Notes under the pieces: generated by a model
Databases searched by the model: none
The model's input: only the letters and a program-made list of their open reading frames with translations
Told to the model about the DNA's origin: nothing
Translations under genes and position numbers: made by a program
Source: Galaxea fascicularis
Taxonomy: Eukaryota > Cnidaria > Anthozoa > Scleractinia > Euphylliidae
Length of the DNA stretch: 64,000 bases
Reading direction: 5' to 3'
Assembly (NCBI GenBank): GCA_948470475.1
Contig: OX419338.1
Coordinates: 26,912,006 to 26,976,005 of the forward strand
Shown: piece after piece, positions 51,614-64,000 of the stretch
Layout: every line of letters starts with the position of its first letter
Position numbering within the stretch: the first letter of the stretch is position 1

Positions 51614-52146
51614 TCATGTAACGCAAACTTATGACATCTCATGATGCGACACATTGGTGGGCTATTGAGGTCTACCAGATAAACTAGCTTAAAGTGGTTT
51701 AAGAGATAAATCTACTTTAAACAACAGTGCAGACTTTCAGTTAAAAAAAAGGGCCAGTTTATCCGTCAAAAGGTATTTTTTATTATCAATGATTCATACA
51801 ACACAAGTAGATCACGATAGAACTTGCAGTACACAAAAGTGATTCGATGAGCGGTAAAAGTAAATAATAGCCAAAAGAGAAAGTGCTGACAATAATATCT
51901 CTATATATGTATATATAAAAGTTGAAAATGCTTAATATTTAACTGTAAAAGGACTGTTGAGTTATATTTCGTCGCCCAAGACCTACATTGTTCCGTGAAG
52001 GAAATACTTGATATTAGCGACAAAAGTCCGTTTCTGGAATGGCCAGCGGAAGCACTATTCATTTCTGTTGTAAAAACTGACCCGTAAGATTTCCTATGGT
52101 GAAAATACGCATTTATGGTAGGAAATAAGCACTGTGAGTATTTGCT
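51614..52146. other. AT-rich spacer, no gene seen
   Basis: This lies between the recombinase relic and the GTAGCAAATAC repeat block. It includes a TATATA segment near 51,900 and no supportable ORF. Confidence 0.5.
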
Positions 52147-52322
52147 ACGGTAGCAAATACGCATTTATGGTAGCAAATACGGACTGTGAGTATTTGCTAC
52201 GGTAGCAAATACGCATTTGTGGTAGCAAATACGCACTGTGAGTATTTGCTACGGTAGCAAATACGCGTTGAGTATTTGCTACGGTAGCAAATACGCAGTT
52301 ATGGTAGCAAATACCCACGTAA
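52147..52322. repeat. GTAGCAAATAC palindromic repeat block
   Basis: About eight copies of GTAGCAAATACGCA alternate with its complement GAGTATTTGCTAC, giving near-palindromes of about 23 bp (GTATTTGCTAC-G-GTAGCAAATAC). The same motifs flank the other (CT)n tract near 45.8-46.7 kb. Confidence 0.85.
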
Positions 52323-52325
52323 ATC

Positions 52326-52430
<105 letters not shown>

Positions 52431-52630
52431 NNNNNNNNNNNNNNNNNNNNNNNNNNNNNNNNNNNNNNNNNNNNNNNNNNNNNNNNNNNNNNNNNNNNNN
52501 NNNNNNNNNNNNNNNNNNNNNNNNNNNNNNNNNNNNNNNNNNNNNNNNNNNNNNNNNNNNNNNNNNNNNNNNNNNNNNNNNNNNNNNNNNNNNNNNNNNN
52601 NNNNNNNNNNNNNNNNNNNNNNNNNNNNNN
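52431..52630. other. Assembly gap of 200 N
   Basis: Exactly 200 N, most likely a fixed-size placeholder between a (CT)n tract and a satellite array, so the true distance is unknown. Confidence 0.98.
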
Positions 52631-55600
52631 ATTCCGTCTCATTTTGGCTAACGGGTGAAACACCGATCTCGGCTTGAGACGGAAAGGCATCATATTGCGA
52701 GCTTTGCTGTGGCCGGTGACGAGTCTCTGGCCTGAAAAAGTAGTTTGTAGGAGTCAGATCTATTCGGCGAGAGCAAAATTAAAGCTGATTTGTGACCAGG
52801 CCAGAGACTTAGTTCAATTTTTTTGTCAATACCGCCCTATATTTGTCCGTTTGAAACGGATGGCTACATCCGGGATCTTGAATAAATCGACTGTGTCAGC
52901 AAAGTCTACATGTGATGATTTATATGGGGAAAGCGAGAGTTATTGAGAGAGAGAGTAATTTGATGATATTTTCCCCTTATCAAGTGTGGAAACATTGTGC
53001 CTGGTTGGTTGTGGATAACTTTATCAGTGCCGCGAACGTGGATAATTGTGTGATTTCCTCAACTTGTTTGACAGACGGATTTCAGGTATGTCGTGGTGCT
53101 CGTGTTATAAGAATAGTGTGTGCAAGCATAAAAACGCTTCGTGAGTGTTTAGCTGAAGTGATTTTGTCTTAGACAACCGATTCTGGGCTCAAGAACGGTA
53201 AATTCTGGATCTGTTTTAGTCGGGCATCTCGCTATGAGCCTGATAGTTTGCGAGACTGAAAGGTCATAATTTCTGTGCTTTTAGTAAATGTTGTTTATTT
53301 CATTACAATTCTGTCGCTTTTGCCAAGATCGACTTTTCGTCTGTTTCCAGCGATTAATTTGTCGATTTTAAGCCCTACCTAGCGACATTCAACTGTTTTT
53401 TACTCACCTCAGGGGTCAAATTGTTGCAACGCGCTTGAATTTCTGTAGGTACGTTTTTGTAAATTAAGACAGATTTTTAACATGTACAACACAAATCTAG
53501 CTGATGATGACTTTTGAACTCGGGAAATGCCACCAAAGACCTTGAAGTAGCTAGATATCTTTACTTCAGATCTTACAAATCGACCTATTGCCTTATACTG
53601 GCTTGTTTCTGTGTGCTTGCAGGTCTAGCATTTGTCTTTATATTGACTTGAAAGACACAGAATTTGACTTGAATTTTGCTTATGAAAAATTTGCGTTTTA
53701 TTAAATTAACTGTTGTCCTTATGTTTTGGTAACGAAAATGCTATCTTAAAACACGTAACTACGGTCTAATACGGTCTGTTAGAGGATTAGTGTTGATTCT
53801 CTGCTATAGGGTTGAGATATCTGTCTTGATTTACAAAAGGTACCTCCAGGAATTTTTAGCAACAGTCTCATTTGAGGCTTGTTCAGTACTTTTTGACCAC
53901 TTTTTCTGTGTCTTTCTGTTTTTAGTACACACATAATCGTGTTTTTAATGCTATTTACATCTTCCCCACCCCCCCCCCTTACCTCCTTCCCCTCTCTCCC
54001 CTACATATTATTTCCCACAATTCTCTTAGTGTCACAAGTCGCTAATTTGAAATCAGCGCGCGCGTTAGAAGTTGTTTTCAGTGGTCGGTTAATTTTCTAC
54101 ATTTGTTTTGGCCGCCTACAGTGAAGTTTTCCGGAAGGCATCATTAAGCCTTATGAAGGAACAATTCTCACGATTGGCAAAGTCTGCCGTCGTCCATATG
54201 TTACCGTATTCCGTCTCATTTGGGCTAAACGGGTGAAACACCGATCTCGGGCTTGAGACGGAAAGGCATCATATTGCGAGCTTTGCTGTGGCCGGTGACG
54301 AGTCCTCTGGCCTGAAAAAGTAGTTTGTAGGAGTCAGATCTATTCGGCGAGAGCAAAATTAAAGCTGATTTGTGACAGGCCAGAGACTTAGTTCAATTTT
54401 TTTGTCAATACCGCCCTATATTTGTCCGTTTGAAAACGGATGGCTACATCCGGGATCTTGAATAAATCTGACTGTGTCAGCAAAGTCTACATGTGATGAT
54501 TTATATGGGGAAAGCGAGAGTTATTGAGAGAGAGAGTAATTTGATGATATTTTCCCCTTATCAAGTGTGGAAACATTGTGCCTGGTTGGTTGTGGATAAC
54601 TTTATCAGTGCCGCGAACGTGGATAATTGTGTGATTTCCTCAACTTGTTTGACAGACGGATTTCAGGTATGTCGTGGTGCTCGTGTTATAAGAATAGTGT
54701 GTGCAAGCATAAAAACGCTTCGTGAGTGTTTAGCTGAAGTGATTTTGTCTAGACAACCGATTCTGGGCTCAAGAACGGTAAATTCTGGATCTGTTTTAGT
54801 CGGGCATCTCGCTATGAGCCTGATAGTTTGCGAGACTGAAAGGTCATAATTTCTGTGCTTTTAGTAAATGTTGTTTATTTCATTACAATTCTGTCGCTTT
54901 TGCCAAGATCGACTTTTCGTCTGTTTCCAGCGATTAATTTGTCGATTTTAAGCCCTACCTAGCGACATTCAACTGTTTTTTACTCACCTCAGGGGTCAAT
55001 ATTGTTGCAACGCGCTTGAATTTCTGTAGGTACGTTTTTGTAAATTAAGACAGATTTTTAACATGTACAACACAAATCTAGCTGATGATGACTTTTGAAC
55101 TCGGGAAATGCCACCAAAGACCTTGAAGTAGCTAGATATCTTTACTTCAGATCTTACAAATCGACCTATTGCCTTATACTGGCTTGTTTCTGTGTGCTTG
55201 CAGGTCTAGGCATTTGTCTTTATATTGACTGAAAGACACAGAATTTGACTTGAATTTTGCTTATGAAAATTTTGCGTTTTATTAAATTAACTGTTGTCCT
55301 TATGTTTTGGTAACGAAAATGCTATCTTAAAACACGTAACTACGGTCTAATACGGTCTGTTAGAGGATTAGTGTTGATTCTCTGCTATAGGGTTGAGATA
55401 TCTGTCTTGATTTACAAAAGGTACCTCCAGAATTTTTAGCAACAGTCTCATTTGAGGCTTGTTCAGTACTTTTTGACCACTTTTTCTGTGTCTTTCTGTT
55501 TTTAGTACACACATAATCGTGTTTTTAATGCTATTTCATCTTTCCCCACCCCCCCCCCCTTACCTCCTTCCCCTCTCTCCCCTACATATTATTTCCCACA

Positions 55601-58600
55601 ATTCTCTTAGTGTCACAAGTCGCTAATTTGAAATCAGCGCGCGCGTTAGAAGTTGTTTTCAGTGGTCGGTTAATTTTCTACATTGTTTTTGGGCCGCCTA
55701 CAGTGAAGTTTTCCGGAAGGCATCATTAAGCCTTATGAAGGACAATTCTCACGATTGGCAAAGTCTGCCGTCGTCCAATATGTTACCGTATTCCCGTCTC
55801 ATTTTGGCTAAACGGGTGAAACACCGATCTCGGGCTTGAGACGGAAAGGCATCATATTGCGAGCTTTGCTGTGGCCGGTGACGAGTCTCTGGCCTGAAAA
55901 AAGTAGTTTGTAGGAGTCAGATCTATTCGGCGAGAGCAAAATTAAAGCTGATTTGTGACCAGGCCAGAGACTTAGTTCAATTTTTTTGTCAATACCGCCC
56001 TATATTTGTCCGTTTGAAAACGGATGGCTACATCCGGGATCTTGAATAAATCGACTGTGTCAGCAAAGTCTACATGTGATGATTTATATGGGGAAAGCGA
56101 GAGTTATTGAGAGAGAGAGTAATTTGATGATATTTTCCCCTTATCAAGTGTGGAAACATTGTGCCTGGTTGGTTGTGGATAACTTTATCAGTGCCGCGAA
56201 CGTGGATAATTGTGTGATTTCCTCAACTTGTTTGACAGACGGATTTCAGGTATGTCGTGGTGCTCGTGTTATAAGAATAGTGTGTGCAAGCATAAAAACG
56301 CTTCGTGAGTGTTTAGCTGAAGTGATTTTGTCTTAGACAACCGATTCTGGGCTCAAGAACGGTAAATTCTGGATCTGTTTTAGTCGGGCATCTCGCTATG
56401 AGCCTGATAGTTTGCGAGACTGAAAGGTCATAATTTCTGTGCTTTTAGTAAATGTTGTTTATTTCATTACAATTCTGTCGCTTTTGCCAAGATCGACTTT
56501 TCGTCTGTTTCCAGCGATTATTTGTCGATTTTAAGCCCTACCTAGCGACATTCAACTGTTTTTTACTCACCTCAGGGGTCAAATTGTTGCAACGCGCTTG
56601 AAATTTCTGTAGGTACGTTTTTGTAAATTAGACAGATTTTTAACATGTACAACACAAATCTAGCTGATGATGACTTTTGAACTCGGGAAATGCCACCAAA
56701 GACCTTGAAGTAGCTAGATATCTTTACTTCAGATCTTACAAATCGACCTATTGCCTTATACTGGCTTGTTTCTGTGTGCTTGCAGGTCTAGCATTTGTCT
56801 TTATATTGACTTGAAAGACACAGAATTTGACTTGAATTTTGCTTATGAAAAATTTTGCGTTTTATTAAATTAACTGTTGTCCTTATGTTTTGGTAACGAA
56901 AATGCTATCTTAAAACACGTAACTACGGTCTAATACGGACTGTTAGAGGATTAGTGTTGATTCTCTGCTATAGGGTTGAGATATCTGTCTTGATTTACAA
57001 AAAGGTACCTCCAGGAATTTTAGCAACAGTCTCATTTGAGGCTTGTTCAGTACTTTTTGACCACTTTTCTGTGTCTTTCTGTTTTAGTACACACATAATC
57101 GTGTTTTTAATGCTATTTACATCTTTCCCCACCCCCCCCCCTTACCTCCTTCCCCTCTCTCCCTACATATTATTTCCCACATTCTCTTAGTGTCACAAGT
57201 CGCTAATTTGAAATCAGCGCGCGCGTTAGAAGTTGTTTTCAGTGGTCGGTTAATTTTCTACATTTGTTTTTGGCCGCCTACAGTGAAGTTTCCGGAAGGC
57301 ATCATTAAGCCTTATGAAGGAACAATTCACACGATGGCAAAGTCTGCCGTCGTCCAATATGTTACCGTATTCCGTCTCATTTTGGCTAAACGGGTGAAAC
57401 ACCGATCTCGGGCTTGAGACGGAAAGGCATCATATTGCGAGCTTTGCTGTGGCCGGTGACGAGTCTCTGGCCTGAAAAGTAGTTTGTAGGAGTCGATCTA
57501 TCGGCGAGAGCAATATTAAAGCTGATTTGTGACCAGGCCAGAGACTTAGTTTCAATTTTTTTGTCAATACCGCCCTATATTTGTCCGTTTGAAAACGGAT
57601 GGCTACATCCGGGATCTTGAATAAATCGACTGTGTCAGCAAAGTCTACATGTGATGATTTATATGGGGAAAGCGAGAGTTATTGAGAGAGAGAGTAATTT
57701 GATGATATTTTCCCCTTATCAAGTGTGGAAACATTGTGCCTGGTTGGTTGTGGATAACTTTATCAGTGCCGCGAACGTGGATAATTGTGTGATTTCCTCA
57801 ACTTGTTTGACAGACGGATTTCAGGTATGTCGTGGTGCTCGTGTTATAAGAATAGTGTGTGCAAGCATAAAAAACGCTTCGTGAGTGTTTAGCTGAAGTG
57901 ATTTTGTCTTAGACAACCGATTCTGGGCTCAAGAACGGTAAATTCTGGATCTGTTTTAGTCGGGCATCTCGCTATGAGCCTGATAGTTTGCGAGACTGAA
58001 AGGTCATAATTTCTGTGCTTTTAGTAAATGTTGTTTATTTCATTACAATCTGTCGCTTTTGCCAAGATCGACTTTTCGTCTGTTTCCCAGCGATTAATTT
58101 GTCGATTTAAGCCCTACCTAGCGACATTCAACTGTTTTTTACTCACCTCAGGGGTCAAATTGTTGCAACGCGCTTGAAATTTCTGTAGGTACGTTTTTGT
58201 AAATTAAGACAGATTTTAACATGTACAACACAAATCTAGCTGATGATGACTTTTGAACTCGGAAATGCCACCAAAGACCTTGAAGTAGCTAGATATCTTT
58301 ACTTCAGATCTTACAAATCGACCTATTGCCTTATACTGGCTTGTTTCTGTGTGCTTGCAGGTCTAGCATTTGTCTTTATATTGACTTGAAAGACACAGAA
58401 TTTGACTTGAATTTTGCTTATGAAAAATTTTGCGTTTTATTAAATTAACTGTTGTCCTTATGTTTTGGTAACGAAAATGCTATCTTAAAACACGTAACTA
58501 CGGTCTAATACGGTCTGTTAGAGGATTAGTGTTGATTCTCTGCTATAGGGTTGAGATATCTGTCTGATTACAAAAAGGTACCTCCAGGAATTTTTAGCAA

Positions 58601-61600
58601 CAGTCTCATTTGAGGCTTGTTCAGTACTTTTTGACACTTTTTCTGTGTCTTTCTGTTTTAGTACACACATAATCGTGTTTTTAATGCTATTTACATCTTT
58701 CCCCACCCCCCCCCCCCTTACCTCCTTCCCTCTCTCCCCTACATATTATTTCCCACAATTCTCTTAGTGTCACAAGTCGCTAATTTGAAATCAGCGCGCG
58801 CGTTAGAAGTTGTTTTCAGTGGTCGGTTAATTTTCTACATTTGTTTTTGGCCGCCTACAGTGAAGTTTTCCGGAAGGCATCATTAAGCCTTATGAAGGAA
58901 CAATTCTCACGATTGGCAAAGTCTGCCGTCGTCCAATATGTTACCGTATTCCGTCTCATTTTGGCTAAACGGGTGAAACACCGATCTCGGGCTTGAGACG
59001 GAAAGGCATCATATTGCGAGCTTGCTGTGGCCGGTGACGAGTCTCTGGCCTGAAAAAGTAGTTTGTAGGAGTCAGATCTATTCGGCGAGAGCAAATTAAA
59101 GCTGATTTGTGACCAGGCAGAGACTTAGTTCAATTTTTTTGTCAATACCGCCCTATATTTGTCCGTTTGAAAACGGATGGCTACATCCGGGATCTTGAAT
59201 AAATCGACTGTGTCAGCAAAGTCTACATGTGATGATTTATATGGGGAAAGCGAGAGTTATTGAGAGAGAGAGTAATTTGATGATATTTTCCCTTATCAAG
59301 TGTGGAAACATTGTGCCTGGTTGGTTGTGGATAACTTTATCAGTGCCGCGAACGTGATTATTGTGTGATTTCCTCAACTTGTTGACAGACGGATTTCAGG
59401 TATGTCGTGGTGCTCGTGTTATAAGAATAGTGTGTGCAAGCATAAAAACGCTTCGTGAGTGTATAGCTGAAGTGATTTTGTCTTAGACAACCGATTCTGG
59501 GCTCAAGAACGGTAAATTCTGGATCTGTTTTAGTCGGGCATCTCGCTATGAGCCTGATAGTTTGCGAGACTGAAAGGTCATAATTTCTGTGCTTTTAGTA
59601 AATGTTGTTTATTTCATTACAATTCTGTCGCTTTTGCCAAGATCGACTTTTCGTCTGTTTCCAGCGATTAATTTGTCGATTTTAAGCCCTACCTAGCGAC
59701 ATTCAACTGTTTTTTTACTCACCTCAGGGGTCAAATTGTTGCAACGCGCTTGAAATTCTGTAGGTACGTTTTTGTAAATTAAGACAGATTTTTAACATGT
59801 ACAACACAAATCTAGCTGATGATGACTTTTGAACTCGGGAAATGCCACCAAAGACCTTGAAGTAGCTAGATATCTTTACTTCAGATCTTACAATCGACCT
59901 ATTGCCTTATACTGGCTTGTTTCTGTGTGCTTGCAGGTCTAGCATTTGTCTTTATATTGACTTGAAAGACACAGAATTTGACTTGAATTTTGCTTATGAA
60001 AAATTTTGCGTTTTATTAAATTAACTGTTGTCCTTATGTTTTGGTAACGAAATTGCTATCTAAAACACGTAACTACGGTCTAATACGGTCTGTTAGAGGA
60101 TTAGTGTTGATCTCTGCTATAGGGTTGAGATATCTGTCTTGATTTACAAAAAGGTACCTCCAGGAATTTTTAGCAACAGTCCTCATTGAGGCTTGTTCAG
60201 TACTTTTTGACCACTTTTTCTGTGTCTTTCTGTTTTTAGTACACACATAATCGTGTTTTTAATGCTATTTACATCTTTCCCCACCCCCCCCCCCCCCTTA
60301 CCTCCTTCCCCTCTCTCCCCTACATATTATTTCCACAATTCTCTTAGTGTCACAAGTCGCTAATTTGAAATCAGCGCGCGCGTTAGAAGTTGTTTTCAGT
60401 GGTCGTGTTAATTTTCTACATTTGTTTTTGGCCGCCTACAGTGAAGTTTTCCGGAAGGCATCATTAAGCCTTATGAAGGAACAATTCTCACGATTGGCAA
60501 AGTCTGCCGTCGTCCAATATGATTTTGGCTAAACGGGTGAAACCACCGATCTCGGGCTTGAGACGGAAAGGCATCATATTGCGAGCTTTGCTGTGGCCGG
60601 TGACGAGTCTCTGGCCTGAAAAAGTAGTTTGTAGGAGTCAGATCTATTCGGCGAGAGCAAAATTAAAGCTGATTTGTGACCAGGCCAGAGACTTAGTTCA
60701 ATTTTTTTGTCAATACCGCCCTATATTTGTCCGTTTGAAAACGAATGGCTACATCCGGGATCTTGAATAAATCGACTGTGTCAGCAAAGTCTACATGTGA
60801 TGATTTATATGGGGAAAGCGAGAGTTATTGAGAGAGAGAGTAATTTGATGATATTTTTCCCCCTTATCAAGTGTGGAACATTGTGCCTGGTTGGTTGTGG
60901 ATAACTTTATCAGTGCCGCGAACGTGGATAATTGTGTGATTTCCTCAACTTGTTTGACAGACGGATTTCAGGTATGTCGTGGTGCTCGTGTTATAAGAAT
61001 AGTGTGTGCAAGCTATAAAAACGCTTCGTGAGTGTTTAGCTGAAGTGATTTTGTCTTAGACAACCGATTCTGGGCTCAAGAACGGTAAATTCTGGATCTG
61101 TTTTAGTCGGGCATCTCGCTATGAGCCTGATAGTTTGCGAGACTGAAAGGTCATAATTTCTGTGCTTTTAGTTAATGTTGTTTATTTCATTACAATTCTG
61201 TCGCTTTTGCCAAGATCGACTTTTCGTCTGTTTCCAGCGATTAATTTGTCGATTTTAAGCCCCTACCTAGCGACATTCAACCTGTTTTTTACTCACCTCA
61301 GGGTCAAATTGTTGCAACGCGCTTGAAATTTCTGTAGGTACGTTTTTGTAAATTAAGACAGATTTTTAACATGTACAACACAAATCTAGCTGATGATGAC
61401 TTTTGAACTCGGGAAATGCCACCAAAGACCTTGAAGTAGCTAGATATCTTTACTTCAGATCTTACAAATCGACCCTATTGCCTTATACTGGCTTGTTTCT
61501 GTGTGCTTGCAGGGTCTAGCATTTGTCTTTATATTGACTTGAAAGACACAGAATTTGACTTGAATTTTGCTTATGAAAATTTTGCGTTTTATTAAATTAA

Positions 61601-64000
61601 CTGTTGTCCTTATGTTTTGGTAACGAAAATGCTATCTTAAAACACGTAACTACGGTCTAATACGGTCTGTTAGAGGATTAGTGTTGATTCTCTGCTATAG
61701 GGTTGAGATATCTGTCTTGATTAACAAAAAGGTACCTCCAGGAATTTTTAGCAAACAGTCTCATTTGAGGCTTGTTCAGTACTTTTTGACCACTTTTTCT
61801 GTGTCTTTCTGTTTTTAGTACACACATAATCGTGTTTTTAATGCTATTTACATCTTTCCCCACCCCCCCCCCCCCTTACCTCCTTCCCCTCTCTCCCCTA
61901 CATATTATTTCCCACAATTCTCTTAGTGTCACAAGTCGCTAATTTGAAATCAGCGCGCGCGTTAGAAGTTGTTTTCAGTGGTCGGTTAATTTTCTACATT
62001 TGTTTTTGGCCGCCTACAGTGAAGTTTTCCGGAAGGCATCATTAAGCCTTATGAAGGAACAATTCTCACGATTGGCAAAGTCTGCCGTCGTCCAATATGT
62101 TACCGTATTCCGTCTCATTTTGGCTAAACGGGTGAAACACCGATCTCGGGCTTGAGACGGAAAGGCATCATATTGCGAGCTTTGCTGTGGCCGGTGACGA
62201 GTCTCTGGCCTGAAAAAGTAGTTTGTAGGAGTCAGATCTATTCGGCGAGAGCAAAATTAAAGCTGATTTGTGACCAGGCCAGAGACTTAGTTCAATTTTT
62301 TTGTCAATACCGCCCTATATTTGTCCGTTTGAAAACGAATGGCTACATCCGGGATCTTGACTAAATCGACTGTGTCAGCAAAGTCTACATGTGATGATTT
62401 ATATGGGGAAAGCGAGAGTTATTGAGAGAGAGAGTAATTTGATGATATTTTCCCCTTATCAAGTGTGGAAACATTGTGCCTGGTTGGTTGTGGATAACTT
62501 TATCAGTGCCGCGAACGTGGATAATTGTGTGATTTCCTCAACTTGTTTGACAGACGGATTTCAGGTATGTCGTGGTGCTCGTGTTATAAGAATAGTGTGT
62601 GCAAGCATAAAAACGCTTCGTGAGTGTTTAGCTGAAGTGATTTTGTCTTAGACAACCGATTCTGGGCTCAAGAACGGTAAATTCTGGATCTGTTTTAGTC
62701 GGGCATCTCGCTATGAGCCTGATAGTTTGCGAGACTGAAAGGTCATAATTTCTGTGCTTTTAGTTAATGTTGTTTATTTCATTACAATTCTGTCGCTTTT
62801 GCCAAGATCGACTTTTCGTCTGTTTCCAGCGATTAATTTGTCGATTTTAAGCCCTACCTAGCGACATTCAACTGTTTTTTACTCACCTCAGGGGTCAAAT
62901 TGTTGCAACGCGCTTGAAATTTCTGTAGGTACGTTTTTGTAAATTAAGACAGATTTTTAACATGTACAACACAAATCTAGCTGATGATGACTTTTGAACT
63001 CGGGAAATGCCACCAAAGACCTTGAAGTAGCTAGATATCTTTACTTCAGATCTTACAAATCGACCTATTGCCTTATACTGGCTTGTTTCTGTGTGCTTGC
63101 AGGTCTAGCATTTGTCTTTATATTGACTTGAAAGACACAGAATTTGACTTGAATTTTGCTTATGAAAAATTTTGCGTTTTATTAAATTAACTGTTGTCCT
63201 TATGTTTTGGTAACGAAAATGCTATCTTAAAACACGTAACTACGGTCTAATACGGTCTGTTAGAGGATTAGTGTTGATTCTCTGCTATAGGGTTGAGATA
63301 TCTGTCTTGATTAACAAAAAGGTACCTCCAGGAATTTTTAGCAACAGTCTCATTTGAGGCTTGTTCAGTACTTTTTGACCACTTTTTCTGTGTCTTTCTG
63401 TTTTTAGTACACACATAATCGTGTTTTTAATGCTATTTACATCTTTCCCCACCCCCCCCCCCCTTACCTCCTTCCCCTCTCTCCCCTACATATTATTTCC
63501 CACAATTCTCTTAGTGTCACAAGTCGCTAATTTGAAATCAGCGCGCGCGTTAGAAGTTGTTTTCAGTGGTCGGTTAATTTTCTACATTTGTTTTTGGCCG
63601 CCTACAGTGAAGTTTTCCGGAAGGCATCATTAAGCCTTATGAAGGAACAATTCTCACGATTGGCAAAGTCTGCCGTCGTCCAATATGTTACCGTATTCCG
63701 TCTCATTTTGGCTAAACGGGTGAAACACCGATCTCGGGCTTGAGACGGAAAGGCATCATATTGCGAGCTTTGCTGTGGCCGGTGACGAGTCTCTGGCCTG
63801 AAAAAGTAGTTTGTAGGAGTCAGATCTATTCGGCGAGAGCAAAATTAAAGCTGATTTGTGACCAGGCCAGAGACTTAGTTCAATTTTTTGTCAATACCGC
63901 CCTATATTTGTCCGTTTGAAAACGAATGGCTACATCCGGGATCTTGAATAAATCGACTGTGTCAGCAAAGTCTACATGTGATGATTTATATGGGGAAAGC
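52631..64000. repeat. Tandem satellite array, unit about 1.58 kb
   Basis: The landmark CTACATGTGATGATTTATAT recurs with the GTG at 52,912, 54,493, 56,076, 57,651, 59,229, 60,797, 62,391 and 63,978, a period of 1,568-1,594 bases. About 7.2 copies are present and the array continues past the window. Copies are nearly identical; most differences are one-base indels in homopolymers (for example the C run of 9-13), as expected from long-read errors or very recent homogenisation. One copy lacks about 19 bases at about 60,521. The unit carries a short frame (up to 85 codons from ATG) that is shifted or extended in several copies. No known RNA gene is recognised in it. Confidence 0.95.

Noticed and set aside
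52631..64000. Satellite unit as 5S rRNA, U-snRNA or spliced-leader cluster
   Set aside because: Short look-alikes (for example CCGATCTCGGGC) do not extend into the conserved structure of any of these RNAs that I can recognise.

Overview
The window looks like eukaryotic, probably marine-invertebrate, DNA that carries a long stretch of an integrated large dsDNA virus. The host affiliation (possibly cnidarian) is inferred only from the style of the transposons and the Crypton-like recombinase. The viral stretch (about 1-12,080 and 24,834-45,750) is compact and has genes on both strands, short gaps, AATAAA signals right after stops and mostly intronless ORFs. It encodes a family-B DNA polymerase with a C-terminal RING-like finger, an SF3 helicase (probably primase-helicase), a Pif1-type helicase, a zinc-finger tyrosine recombinase, two protein kinases, a GRF zinc-finger protein, secreted and membrane glycoproteins, a NEMO/optineurin-like coiled-coil protein and a SLOG-like nucleotide-binding protein. 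I recognise no major capsid protein, terminase or packaging ATPase. I cannot assign the virus to a named family, and it runs off the left edge of the window.

A 12.75-kb CACTA/EnSpm-like DNA transposon (12,081-24,833) sits inside the SF3 helicase gene. Its ends are imperfect inverted repeats beginning CACAGGA and it is flanked by a 3-bp TTA duplication. The two gene halves (24,834-26,427 and 9,223-12,080, minus strand) are in the same frame across the empty site, so one gene of about 1,480 codons was split. The transposon carries a spliced Tnp2 transposase gene with a one-base frameshift in an A run, a five-exon accessory gene, a probable two-exon gene on the other strand, subterminal TTAAAG-type repeats, a 156-bp minisatellite and nested MITEs.

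Between 29,839 and 32,010 is an AT-rich island with an HUH/Rep-like gene behind a 26-bp perfect palindrome. At 41,331-42,757 a tandem duplication made a chimeric gene from the start of an Ig-like surface-protein gene and the middle of the NEMO-like gene. Two divergent promoters (near 7,950 and 43,900) share CRE-like TGACGT elements and a 15-base motif. Near 45.2-45.75 kb a duplicated 220-bp segment and four GTGGGCRGAGT repeats may mark the viral edge.

From about 45.8 kb the DNA is ordinary host repeat-rich sequence: (CT)n tracts, GTAGCAAATAC repeats, a decayed Crypton-like tyrosine recombinase (48,956-51,613), a 200-bp assembly gap, then a tandem satellite of about 1.58-kb units from 52,631 to the end of the window.

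The viral genes probably form a replication set (polymerase, SF3 helicase, Pif1, GRF protein, recombinase), a signalling set (kinases, NEMO-like) and a surface set (three or four signal-peptide proteins). With the helicase gene split, this copy is unlikely to be replication competent.
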